From: Methylocella silvestris
Lineage (GTDB): Bacteria > Pseudomonadota > Alphaproteobacteria > Rhizobiales > Beijerinckiaceae
Direction of reading: 5' to 3'
Length of the DNA: 64,000 bases
Assembly (NCBI RefSeq): GCF_002891535.1
Contig: NZ_PDZR01000003.1
Coordinates: 62,001-126,000 of the forward strand
Made by a program: the position numbers and the translations under genes
Notes under the pieces: model-generated
The model's input: the letters and a program-made list of their open reading frames with translations, nothing else
What the model was told of the DNA's origin: nothing
The model's database searches: none
Shown here: positions 17,589 to 25,748 of the stretch, in pieces
How positions within the stretch are numbered: position 1 is the first letter of the stretch
Layout of the letters: each line of letters begins with the position of its first letter

Positions 17589-18455
17589 ATGAGCCAGGAT
17601 TTCGGCGCGCTGCCGGCTGAACTGACGCAAACGCATCCGGGCCTCGGCCTCATGCGTTATGCCGCCCTGCTTGGCGAAAACGGCGGCGAACTCGATGGCG
17701 AGGCGTGCGACGACATGCGCGCCGGCGTCGAGGCGGGCATGTTGATCGGGCTCAAGCCATCCAAGATGTGGCCGGAGCTGGCGCGCGGCCTGATGACCGG
17801 CGCGCCCTCTCGCATGATCGACGCCCTGCGCGCCTGCGGGGCGCTCGCCGTCGCGCTGCCGGAAGTGGACGCGCTGTTCGGCGTGCCGCAAATCGCCGAC
17901 GATCCGCCGCAGGTCGATCTTGGCGCTCATCTCATGAAGGCGCTCGACGAGGCGGGCAGGCGCGGCGCGCCGCTCGCCGCGCGTTTCTCCCTGCTCGTCA
18001 TGAATGTCGGGAAGTCGGATTCGCCGCGGGAGCACCTGCCGTCCCACTACCGCCATATCGAGCGCGGCGGTCCGCGCATCAAGGCGATTTCTGCGCGCTT
18101 TCAGGTTTCGGAGGATTGCCGCGCGCTCGCCCTGCTGGCGCTCGACGAATGCGAGCGCGTGCATCGCGCGTCCGAAGTGCGGGCCGGGCCTGTCGCCCTG
18201 ATGCTGGAGCGGCTCGGCGCCTTCGACGCGCCGGAAAATTTTGCGCTGCTGATGAGCGTTTGCGCCTGCGACTATTGCGCTTATGGCGAGCGTTCAGGGC
18301 AGGCCTATCCGAAGGCCGAACTGTTGATCGCCGCGCTCGACGCCTGCGCCGGGATCGGACCGGAGCTTGGCGCGCCGGACCTCGTACGGGCCGCGCGGGC
18401 GGCGGCGATCGCCAAAGCCTTCGGTTCGCAGCGCTGGTCCGGCAGCGAGGGATAA
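17589..18455 (+). CDS. Stand-alone homologue of the CCA-adding enzyme C-terminal half, HD motif lost
   Basis: This 288-residue protein matches, by recalled family motifs, the part of bacterial Cca (tRNA nucleotidyltransferase/phosphohydrolase) from the RNA-binding helices through the HD domain: LRACGALAVALPEVDALFGVPQ (residues 81-101) and PQVDLGAHLMKALDEA. The nucleotidyltransferase head is entirely absent. At the metal site the usual LVHDLGK reads LVMNVGK (residues 136-142), so the His-Asp pair is Met138-Asn139, although His114, His153 and His156 remain. A hydrolase function is therefore doubtful; RNA binding is possible. It starts 9 bases after fadJ and is probably cotranscribed with it. 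Confidence 0.7.
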   Translation: MSQDFGALPAELTQTHPGLGLMRYAALLGENGGELDGEACDDMRAGVEAGMLIGLKPSKMWPELARGLMTGAPSRMIDALRACGALAVALPEVDALFGVPQIADDPPQVDLGAHLMKALDEAGRRGAPLAARFSLLVMNVGKSDSPREHLPSHYRHIERGGPRIKAISARFQVSEDCRALALLALDECERVHRASEVRAGPVALMLERLGAFDAPENFALLMSVCACDYCAYGERSGQAYPKAELLIAALDACAGIGPELGAPDLVRAARAAAIAKAFGSQRWSGSEG

Positions 18456-18461
18456 AGGGAA

Positions 18462-18495
18462 GCCCCGCTTCTCACCGGCCTTTATCGGGGCGTTT
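18462..18495 (+). terminator. Possible weak terminator after the Cca-like gene
   Basis: GCCCCG (18462-18467) can pair with CGGGGC (18486-18491), followed by GTTTT. The loop is 18 bases, so the structure is weak. It overlaps the 3' end of the convergent minus-strand gene. Confidence 0.3.
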
Positions 18496-18732
18496 TAGCG
18501 GGCAGGTTGGGTCACGGCACCACTCGATCGAGGCGAGCGCAGTGGCGGCGCCCGCCTGAATGATCAAGTCTCCCGCGGCGTTTTTGACCCGGATGCGCGC
18601 GCCGCTCCGGGTTCTGAGGTGAGTGGCCAAAAATTCGACGTAGCACCAAGCCGCTTTCTGGCTCGGCAATTCTTGCACAGTCACCGCGTCTGACCCGTCT
18701 TCGTATAAGATTTCAAAGGTGAAGAGCGCCAT
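18472..18732 (-). CDS. Small DUF6894-like protein, paralogue 1
   Basis: An 86-residue protein beginning MALFTFEILYEDG, then LPSQKAAWCYVEFLATHL and RIRVKNAAGDLIIQAG. It resembles the small Rhizobiales proteins grouped as DUF6894, of unknown function. It is clearly a paralogue of the gene just upstream, which guides the start at 18732; a longer start at 18744 would overlap the upstream stop by eight bases, which would give translational coupling. The C-terminal tail ending ECRDPTCPLKRPDKGR-like is unique, with two Cys (CRDPTC). Confidence 0.6.
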   Translation of the reverse strand: MALFTFEILYEDGSDAVTVQELPSQKAAWCYVEFLATHLRTRSGARIRVKNAAGDLIIQAGAATALASIEWCRDPTCPLKRPDKGR

Positions 18733-18736
18733 CGCG

Positions 18737-18967
18737 TCAGCCATCCGGGCGGGGAGCGTCGCGCGGCGCGCGCGGCGAGGCGCGTTCGATCTGCGCCACG
18801 ACTGCCCCCTCAGCGTTTAGCACCGTGATCTCCACGCCGGGGCGATGCGCCAATTCCACCTTCAAAAGTTCGGCGTAACGAAGGGCCGCTTTGCGATTGG
18901 GCAGGTTCCGGACGCAGCGGCTGATCGCTCCCTCTCCGTCAAAAACCTCGAAGGTGTAAAGCGGCAT
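18737..18967 (-). CDS. Small DUF6894-like protein, paralogue 2
   Basis: A 76-residue protein (MPLYTFEVFDGEG, LPNRKAALRYAELLKVEL, VEITVLNAEGAVVAQIE) with the same layout as its downstream neighbour: a beta strand, a helix rich in Ala, and two strands around NAEG. Function unknown; family resemblance is to DUF6894, from memory. GGGG lies about seven bases before the ATG. A perfect FNR/FixK-type site is centred about 116 bases upstream, so the pair may respond to oxygen (inference). Confidence 0.65.
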   Translation of the reverse strand: MPLYTFEVFDGEGAISRCVRNLPNRKAALRYAELLKVELAHRPGVEITVLNAEGAVVAQIERASPRAPRDAPRPDG

Positions 18968-19428
18968 CGGGACCCCACGACTTGTTCTTGTTTATGAGTC
19001 TGGCGCCGCAGCGGTTGAAATCACGCCCCGGTCATGGAAATGAGGGGCATCCCACAGTTCATTCAAAGCAACGGCCTTGATTCAAATCAAAGCTGCCAAA
19101 AATTCTATGAATTTAGCCGTTGTTTTAGCAGTTCTTGCCGCCGTTCAAGGGATTACTGTGCAGTGCAAAATGAAGCCGCGGCTCGCTTTATAGCTCAGCT
19201 AGTACCAATTCTCCGACGGTTTGACTGACGCGGCCAATTCCCGAATCAGCGATGTTCTGACTCAACACGGCAAACCTTTTTTGATGAATTTGCCCTGGCC
19301 GCGACCATCCTGCGTCGCCGAGGCTTCGACGCTGCTTTGCTTCGATGGCTCGCGCGTCAGATGTTCCAACTTATTGGATGTGGAGCGATTTCTTATCGAT
19401 CACCTGTTTCCATGCGATCGGAAAGCGC
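18968..19428. other. Gene-poor spacer between the small paralogues and polA
   Basis: About 460 bases, more AT-rich than its neighbours, with no convincing gene. It holds the FNR/FixK-type site and, near 19183-19225, a short stretch resembling the D-arm of a tRNA (TTATAGCTCAGCTAGT) without an anticodon arm. A 64-codon frame at 19034-19228 has no family features and I do not call it. Confidence 0.6.
19077..19090. promoter_or_regulatory. FNR/FixK-type binding site
   Basis: TTGAT-TCAA-ATCAA is a perfect match to the TTGAT-N4-ATCAA dyad bound by FNR/FixK regulators. The nearest start codon served by it is the minus-strand gene at 18967, giving a leader of about 75 bases if the site sits at -41.5. 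The -10 at the matching place is poor (TGGGAT). Confidence 0.6.
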
Positions 19429-22400
19429 TCAATGCGCCTCGTCCCAGTTCTGCGCCGCCTTGGCGTCGACCTGGAGCGGCACGGCGAGTTGCAGGATCGG
19501 ATGCGGCGCTTCGACCATGACCTTGCGCACCACATCGATCGTCGCGTCGATCTCGTCGTCGGGCGCCTCGAACACCAATTCGTCATGCACCTGCAACAGC
19601 ATCTGCGCCGATAGTCCGGCGCGCTCCAAAGCCTCGTCCATGCGGACCATGGCGCGCCTGATGATGTCCGCCGCCGAGCCCTGGATCGGCGCATTGATGG
19701 CGGCGCGCTCGTTGAAGGCGCGCTCGGAGGGGTTTGACGCCGTGATGCGCGGATAGTGGCATTTGCGGCCAAAAATGGTTGTCACATAGCCATTCTCGCG
19801 GGCAAAGGTTTTGGTGGCGTCCATGTAGGTGCGGATGCCCGGAAAGCGCTCGAAATAGCGCTTGATGTAGGCGCCCGCCTCCTCGCGCGGAATCGCCAGC
19901 TGGTTGGCGAGACCGAAGGCCGAAATACCGTAGATGATGCCGAAATTGATCGCCTTCGCGCGGCGGCGCACCTCGGCGGGCATGCCCTCGACCGGCACGC
20001 CGAACATCTCGGACGCCGTCATGGCGTGAATGTCGAGGTTCTGCGCAAAGGCGGCTTTCAGTTGCGGAATGTCGGCGATATGGGCGAGCAGGCGCAATTC
20101 GATCTGGCTGTAGTCGGCCGATATCAATTTTCGTCCCGGCGGCGCGATGAACGCCTTGCGGATCTTTCGCCCCGCTTCGTTGCGAACGGGAATGTTCTGA
20201 AGATTGGGCTCTGATGACGACAACCGTCCTGTTGTCGTCGCAGCCAGCGCATAGGAGGTATGCACGCGGCTCGTCTGCGGATTGACATAGGTGGGCAGCG
20301 CGTCGGTGTAGGTCGATTTCAGTTTCGACAGCTGGCGCCAGTCGAGAATGCGCGCGGCGAGGGGGACGCCCTGTTCGGCGAGATCATCGAGGACGCCAGC
20401 CGCCGTCGACCAGGCCCCCGTCGCGGTTTTGCGCGCGCCGGAAAGGCCCATTTTGCCGAACAGAATATCGCCGAGCTGCTTTGGCGAGCCGAGATTGAAG
20501 CTCTCGCCCGCGAGCTCGAAAATCAGCGCCTCCAGACGCGCCATGTCCTGCGCGAATTCCCCCGAAAGCCTTGAGAGGATCGCCCGGTCGATCGAGACGC
20601 CGCGCCGCTCCATGCGCGCCAGAACTTCGACCATCGGCCGCTCCAGCGTCTCATAGACGGAGCTCATGCGCTCGGCCGCAAGGCGCGGCTTCAAAACCCG
20701 CCAGAGCCGCAAGGTGACGTCGGCGTCCTCGGCGGAATATTCGCTCGCCTTGTCGAGCGCGACGCGGGCGAAGCCGATGAAGGTCCGGCCGGAACCCGCA
20801 ACCGCGCCGAACTGGATCGGTTTATGGCCGAAATATTTTTCGGACAGAACGTCCATGCCGTGGTCGGTGCGGCCGGCGTCGAGCACATAGGACAGCAGCA
20901 GCGTGTCGTCGACGGGGGTAAGCCTTATGCCGCGCTGCGCCAACACCAGCCGGTCGAATTTGGCGTTTTGCAGGATTTTGAGAACGTCCGGCGCCTCCAG
21001 CATCGGCTTCAGCCGCGCCAGCGTCTCATCGGAGTCAAGCTGGCCGGGAACGAGATCGGCGCCGCCGAAGAGATCGCCCGCGCCCTCGCCCCGGTGGCGC
21101 AGCGGAACATAGGCGGCGCGGCCGGGGGCGAGGCAAAGCGACAGGCCGACGAGTTCGGCCTGCATCGGATCGAGCGAGGACGTTTCCGTGTCGATCGCGA
21201 TGACGCCGGATTCGATCGCTTCCGCGATATAGGCATCGAGCCGCTCGAAGCTCAAAATCGTCTCATAAGCCCCGAGATCGAATTTTTCCGCACGCGCTTG
21301 CGCCGCCCGCGCAGCGGCGAGTTCGCCGGGCCCCGTCGCGATGGCCGGTTGCGGCGCCTCCGCGCCATAGCGCGCATTGCGCTTTGGACCTTGCGGCAGG
21401 TTTTCGGCCGATGGCGTATCGGCCTCGGTGGAGGCGGGCAGGGGCGCGCCGTTGCGGCCGCGCCAGCCGGCTGCGCCGGCGAAACCGGGGTCCGGCTCGA
21501 TCAGCGCCGCCTCGACGGCGCAAGCTTCGGCTGCGCGTTTGGTGAGGGTCGTAAATTCAAGCGCCTTGCAGAAGGCGACGAGCGTCTTGCCCTCCGGCGC
21601 GGCGAGGCGCAGATCGTCGAGCGGCGTTTCGACCTCGACGTCGCAGACGAGCTCCACGAGCTTTCGCGAGGTGCGGATCAGCGCCACGCTGTCGGCGTCA
21701 GTCAGGATTTCGCGGCGCTTTGGCTGCTTGATCTCGCTGGCGCGCGCCAGCAGCGTGTCGAGATCGCCATATTCGCCGATAAGCTGCGCGGCGGTTTTGA
21801 GGCCGATCCCGCGCGCGCCGGGAACATTATCGGTCGAATCGCCGGCCAGCGCCTGCACGTCGACGACTCTTTCGGGCGGCACGCCGAAATAAGCCATTAC
21901 CTCGTCGACGCCAATGCGGCGCTCCTCGCGCGATCCTTTCGCGCCGGCCTCGCCGGAAGCTGGATCATACATCGAGACGCCGGCCCCGATCAGCTGCATC
22001 AGATCCTTGTCGGCGGAGATGATCGTGACGTCGGCGCCGCGCTCGCGCGCCTGCCGCGCATAGGTGGCGATGAGATCGTCGGCCTCATAGCGGTCCTGCT
22101 CGACGGGAAGGAGGCCAAAGGCGCGCACAGCGGCGCGCATCAGCGGGAATTGTGGAATGAGATCCTCAGGCGGCTCGGAGCGGTTGCCCTTGTAAGGAGG
22201 GTAGATTTCCTTCCGGAACGAATTCTCGGATTTGTCGAAAATAATGGCGAGATGAGTCGGCTTTACGCCGGCCGCGCCCTCGCGCACGAACTGGAAGATT
22301 TTGGTGCAGAACAGCCGCACCGCCCCGGTCGGCAGGCCGTCGGAGCGGTAATTATATTTGGCGTCCTGACGGATCGACTGGAAATAGGCGCGAAACACGA

Positions 22401-22470
22401 AAGACGACCCGTCGACGAGAAAGACGTGGTCGCCGGACTGGACGGGCGCTTGGGAGAGTTGCGTCGGCAT
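19429..22470 (-). CDS. polA: DNA polymerase I
   Basis: A 1013-residue three-domain polymerase for Okazaki fragment maturation and repair. The N-terminal 5'-3' exonuclease begins HVFLVDGSSFVFRAYF and includes RYEADDLIATYA and ADKDLMQLI. The 3'-5' exonuclease keeps its acidic residues (AIDTETSSLDP, LQNAKFDRLVL, YSAEDADVTL), so proofreading should work. The polymerase has ISADYSQIELRLLAHIAD, the O-helix region RRRAKAINFGIIYG and QVHDELVFE. I start at the ATG at 22470 (MPTQLSQAP) because the longer frame adds 38 atypical residues. An Ala/Gly/Pro-rich linker near residues 335-395 is unusually long. Confidence 0.96.
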   Translation of the reverse strand: MPTQLSQAPVQSGDHVFLVDGSSFVFRAYFQSIRQDAKYNYRSDGLPTGAVRLFCTKIFQFVREGAAGVKPTHLAIIFDKSENSFRKEIYPPYKGNRSEPPEDLIPQFPLMRAAVRAFGLLPVEQDRYEADDLIATYARQARERGADVTIISADKDLMQLIGAGVSMYDPASGEAGAKGSREERRIGVDEVMAYFGVPPERVVDVQALAGDSTDNVPGARGIGLKTAAQLIGEYGDLDTLLARASEIKQPKRREILTDADSVALIRTSRKLVELVCDVEVETPLDDLRLAAPEGKTLVAFCKALEFTTLTKRAAEACAVEAALIEPDPGFAGAAGWRGRNGAPLPASTEADTPSAENLPQGPKRNARYGAEAPQPAIATGPGELAAARAAQARAEKFDLGAYETILSFERLDAYIAEAIESGVIAIDTETSSLDPMQAELVGLSLCLAPGRAAYVPLRHRGEGAGDLFGGADLVPGQLDSDETLARLKPMLEAPDVLKILQNAKFDRLVLAQRGIRLTPVDDTLLLSYVLDAGRTDHGMDVLSEKYFGHKPIQFGAVAGSGRTFIGFARVALDKASEYSAEDADVTLRLWRVLKPRLAAERMSSVYETLERPMVEVLARMERRGVSIDRAILSRLSGEFAQDMARLEALIFELAGESFNLGSPKQLGDILFGKMGLSGARKTATGAWSTAAGVLDDLAEQGVPLAARILDWRQLSKLKSTYTDALPTYVNPQTSRVHTSYALAATTTGRLSSSEPNLQNIPVRNEAGRKIRKAFIAPPGRKLISADYSQIELRLLAHIADIPQLKAAFAQNLDIHAMTASEMFGVPVEGMPAEVRRRAKAINFGIIYGISAFGLANQLAIPREEAGAYIKRYFERFPGIRTYMDATKTFARENGYVTTIFGRKCHYPRITASNPSERAFNERAAINAPIQGSAADIIRRAMVRMDEALERAGLSAQMLLQVHDELVFEAPDDEIDATIDVVRKVMVEAPHPILQLAVPLQVDAKAAQNWDEAH

Positions 22471-22808
22471 GGGGGTTCTTGAAAGGAGAATGATGGCGCC
22501 AGCATAGGCGCCAAGGCGGCGCGGCGCCACCTTTGGCGAAAATGGGCGCCGGGTAAAGGAGATCCACAGCGCAAATATATGCAACCAAACAGGGTTCTGC
22601 CCGTTGTCGTCGGCCCTTGTAGGGAAGTCGATGCCGGCCGACCTCGCGACATGAGGCGGCGGCGTCCATAAAAACTCTGAGAGGTCCAGGTCCCGTTCTT
22701 GTCGTAAGCCTCGCAGTATCGTAGTCGACGGCGTGCAGCATCAGAGGCGCGGCTTTTCTTTTTCGCCGAGGCTTCCTGTCAGCCAAGGTCCATTCTCGAA
22801 ACCTTTGA
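22471..22808. other. Divergent intergenic region between polA and the sensor kinase
   Basis: About 340 bases separating two divergent genes, so it must hold both promoters. I see no promoter or operator I can defend and no plausible small gene. Confidence 0.5.
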
Positions 22809-24263
22809 ATGAAGTTGGTCGATAGCATGGACTTCGAGGCTGTCTTCAATAGCCTTCCTACCCCCACCATGGTCATGGACGCCGATTTGAATATCGTTGC
22901 GGCCAATACCGCCTATCTCGACGTCACGGGGCGCGACATCGCCAGTCTCATCGGCGCGAACGTCTTCGCGGCGTTTCCGGGCGAGGGACAAAATCGCGCC
23001 AAATTGCAGAAATCTTTCGAGCGCGTGCGCGACGAGGGCGTCGCGGACGTGCTGCCGAGCCTCGACTATCCAATTGCCGGGGCCAGCGGCGTCGAGGCGC
23101 GGCGCTGGAGCTGCACGCATGTGCCGATCCGCGGCCCCGACGGCAAGGTCGCCTATATCGTTCAGAACACGCAGGATATTTCGGCGCTGGCGCTGTCCGC
23201 CGGGGCGCAGGCGGGGTCAGGCGGGACCGGCGCGCCCTCCGCGCAGCCTCTCGAGATGGTTCAGGTGCTGAACCAGACGCTGCTCACCACCGCCCATTAT
23301 TTGCATCGGCTGTTCATGCAGGCGAGCAATTTCATGTGCGTCCTGCGCGGGCGCGACTACGTCTATGAGATGATCAACAAAGCCTACGCCGAATTTATCG
23401 GCGGACGCGACGTCGTCGGCCAGCGCATGCGCGACGCCATGCCCGAACTGGCGAGCCAGGGCTTCATGGATGTCCTCGACAAGGTCTTTAATTCGGGGGA
23501 AGCTTTCGCCGGCCGCAAGATGCGCGTCCTGTTGCAGGGCGGCGACGGGCAGATCAGGGAATATTTCATCGACCTGACGTGTCAGCCCATCCTTGGCGAG
23601 GATGGAGCGGTGAGCGGCATCTTTATCGAAGGGTCTGACGTCACCAACATCGTCCGGGCCGAACAGCGCCAGGCGTTGCTCATTCGGGAATTGCATCACC
23701 GCGTCCGCAACACGCTCGCCACGGTGCAGGGCGTGATGAACACCACGGCCAAGAGCACGGCGAGCATCGAGGAATTTCAGGAAGCCTTCGCCGGGCGCAT
23801 CGGCTCGCTCGCCAAGACGCATGCGGTCATGACCGATGAGTTCGATCAATGCGTGTCCTTTGAGCATTTGCTCAATCAGGAGCTTGGCATCTACGCCGGC
23901 AATGGCCTCAATCGCGTCCATTTGAGCGGTCCGCCCGTCGAACTGCCGTCGCAGATCGCGGTGCCGCTCGGCATGGCGGTTCATGAGCTGACAACCAACG
24001 CCGCCAAATTCGGGTCGCTCGCTTTCGAGGCGGGCCACGTCGCTGTCGAGTGGAGCCTGGACGACGGCCCGTCCGGAGCCGCGCTGCGATGGGAGTGGAG
24101 CGAAACCGACGGGCCGCGGGTCGCGCCCCCCGGCCGGGAGGGATTCGGCTCGATGCTGCTAAAGCGCGTGCTCTCGCAGCAAATCGGCGCGGAGGTCAAT
24201 GTCGCCTATGAGCCGGAAGGATTCCGGCTGCGCATGCTGGTGCCGCTGCGCGCCGAGCGCTAG
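22809..24263 (+). CDS. PAS-containing sensor histidine kinase, HWE family
   Basis: A 484-residue soluble kinase without membrane segments. Two PAS-like regions come first: residues about 7-125 (NSLPTPTMVMDADLNIVAAN, ending in a PAC-like YIVQNTQDIS) and about 165-285 (FMQASNFMCVLRGRDYVYEM, ending VSGIFIEGSDVT). The dimerisation/phosphoacceptor box reads LLIRELHHRVRNTLATVQG. The catalytic domain has the N box AVHELTTNAAKFGSL and RWEWSE, the W-x-E that names HWE kinases. Such kinases are common in Rhizobiales and often sense light, oxygen or stress. No response regulator is adjacent. Confidence 0.88.
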   Translation: MKLVDSMDFEAVFNSLPTPTMVMDADLNIVAANTAYLDVTGRDIASLIGANVFAAFPGEGQNRAKLQKSFERVRDEGVADVLPSLDYPIAGASGVEARRWSCTHVPIRGPDGKVAYIVQNTQDISALALSAGAQAGSGGTGAPSAQPLEMVQVLNQTLLTTAHYLHRLFMQASNFMCVLRGRDYVYEMINKAYAEFIGGRDVVGQRMRDAMPELASQGFMDVLDKVFNSGEAFAGRKMRVLLQGGDGQIREYFIDLTCQPILGEDGAVSGIFIEGSDVTNIVRAEQRQALLIRELHHRVRNTLATVQGVMNTTAKSTASIEEFQEAFAGRIGSLAKTHAVMTDEFDQCVSFEHLLNQELGIYAGNGLNRVHLSGPPVELPSQIAVPLGMAVHELTTNAAKFGSLAFEAGHVAVEWSLDDGPSGAALRWEWSETDGPRVAPPGREGFGSMLLKRVLSQQIGAEVNVAYEPEGFRLRMLVPLRAER

Positions 24264-24343
24264 ATCATCAGCGTGATCGATTCCAAACTTTTCGATGAAT
24301 GATGTCGGCAGCGGCGCGCCGCGTTGGTCAACAGGAGAGCGTG

Positions 24344-24844
24344 ATGGCTGGGAAGGCGGATTTTACGGCCGACGAATGGAGCAAGATCATCATCGCGCCT
24401 GTGCTCGCCGGCATGGCGGTCACGTTGGCGGAGCCGAGTGGCCTGTTCGGCATGATGAAGGAGGGGCTCGCCAGCGGAAGCGCGCTCCTTGAGGCGAGAA
24501 GCGATCCGGGAGCGGCGGCGCTGGCCAAGGCGATCGTCGCCGAGATGGAAACCTCGGAAGGCCGGACCGCCTCACGCGCGGCGCTCGAGGCCGCGTTTAC
24601 AGGGACGGACCCGGCCGCGCTCAAGGAAAAAGCGCTATCGACCCTCGCCGAGATCGGCGCCCTGGTTGATGCGAAGACGCCGCAGGATGCGCCGGGTTTC
24701 AAGGCCTGGCTGAAACATATCGCCGAGAAGACCGCCGACGCCTCCACCGAAGGCGGCTTTCTCGGATTCGGCGGCGTCAGGGTGACCGAGGCGGAAAAGG
24801 CGACGATTTCCGAAATTGCTTCGGCGCTCAAGCTTCCCGCCTGA
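24344..24844 (+). CDS. Conserved-looking hypothetical protein, 166 residues
   Basis: I do not recognise this family. The predicted protein (start MAGKADFTADEWSKI) is Ala-rich and mostly helical, with a short hydrophobic stretch IIIAPVLAGMAVTLAEP near residues 14-30, and a C-terminal segment GGFLGFGGVRVTEAEKATI. The ATG at 24344 has AGGAG about eight bases upstream; the longer frame from 24299 adds 15 residues without a ribosome site. It lies 80 bases after the kinase gene on the same strand. Confidence 0.7.
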   Translation: MAGKADFTADEWSKIIIAPVLAGMAVTLAEPSGLFGMMKEGLASGSALLEARSDPGAAALAKAIVAEMETSEGRTASRAALEAAFTGTDPAALKEKALSTLAEIGALVDAKTPQDAPGFKAWLKHIAEKTADASTEGGFLGFGGVRVTEAEKATISEIASALKLPA

Positions 24845-24894
24845 ACGACGCCTGAGGCGGCCTGCCATGGCGATCGCCACGGCAGGCGCCGATT

Positions 24895-25518
24895 TTATTC
24901 GTCGCCGTTATCATCCCCATCATGATCGCCATGGTCGTGATCGCCATGGTCGGGGCCCATCATCGGACCGCCAGCGTGCTCGTCATGCATCATCGGACCG
25001 CCATGGCCGCCCCACGGGCCAAAGCCATGCGGCCTGACGCCATGCAGCAGGAACGGCAGGCGACGCTTCTGGTCATCGCTCAGGGATTGATAGAGCGGCG
25101 CAGCCGCGTCGGCGAGCGCCTTCAAGGACGCGCCTTTGGCGAGGTCCTCTTCGCTCATCTTTTGCAGCCAGGCGATGGCGTTTGTCGGCGGCGGTTCGCT
25201 ATGGGCTTTTTCGAAGCGATCGGAAGCGGCCTTAGCCCCCGATTTGAGAGCGGCCTCAACCGGCGGCCAGAGCTTCTCCTGATCCGGCGTCAATTTGAGG
25301 CCGGCATGCAGGCCGGCGAGCCGCGCCTCGAAGAAGGCTTCGCGGTCGGCGGCGGAAAACCGCGGATGCGGCGGTCCATGTTTTTCGGGCTTGTCGGCGC
25401 CGGCGACGGGCGGGGCCGGAGGTCCGCCACGCGGCGGCTCCTGCGCGAAGGCGGTGGCGGAAACAGCGAGGCCGCAGGCGAGTGCGGCGGCAGTTAACAA
25501 AGGCAGGCGCATTTTCAT
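24895..25518 (-). CDS. Periplasmic Spy/CpxP-like LTXXQ-motif protein with His/Asp-rich tail
   Basis: A 207-residue exported protein. The signal peptide (MKMRLPLLTAAALACGLAVSATAFA) is followed by a Pro/Gly-rich linker and a helical region with LKLTPDQEKLW (LTxxQ motif, about residue 85) and a second repeat LYQSLSDDQKRRL. The last 40 residues are rich in Gly, His, Met and Asp (HDHGDHDGDD, GGPMM twice), a likely metal-binding tail. Spy/CpxP relatives are envelope-stress chaperones; metal sensing or binding is inferred. Start at 25518 is backed by GGAG six bases upstream. Confidence 0.8.
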   Translation of the reverse strand: MKMRLPLLTAAALACGLAVSATAFAQEPPRGGPPAPPVAGADKPEKHGPPHPRFSAADREAFFEARLAGLHAGLKLTPDQEKLWPPVEAALKSGAKAASDRFEKAHSEPPPTNAIAWLQKMSEEDLAKGASLKALADAAAPLYQSLSDDQKRRLPFLLHGVRPHGFGPWGGHGGPMMHDEHAGGPMMGPDHGDHDHGDHDGDDNGDE

Positions 25519-25748
25519 TTTTGTCTCCAATGGCTGCACGATAGCCGGCTTAGTTGGTGGGCATACTGCTTTCAAGTGACGCTTTTGTTATTCGCCGGCG
25601 ACTCGCCGGAGCGCGATCCGCGCGCTGGGAGATTCGCAGCCCGGATTTAACGTAAATTCAACCGCTCTGGCTCACACTCAACCAAGGCTCCAATGCGTCC
25701 GGCAAGGGGCCGGCCAAATGGTCCGGCGAAGTGGGGTGGGTCGCGTCC

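Noticed and set aside
16716-18164. 482-codon minus-strand frame across fadJ and the Cca-like gene
   Set aside because: It is a compositional shadow of two well-supported plus-strand genes.
19183-19226. tRNA-like stretch TTATAGCTCAGCTAGT
   Set aside because: Only a D-arm resemblance; there is no anticodon arm, T-arm or acceptor pairing, so it is at most a remnant.
19034-19228. 64-codon plus-strand frame
   Set aside because: No family features or good ribosome site, and it overlaps the FNR/FixK-type site.
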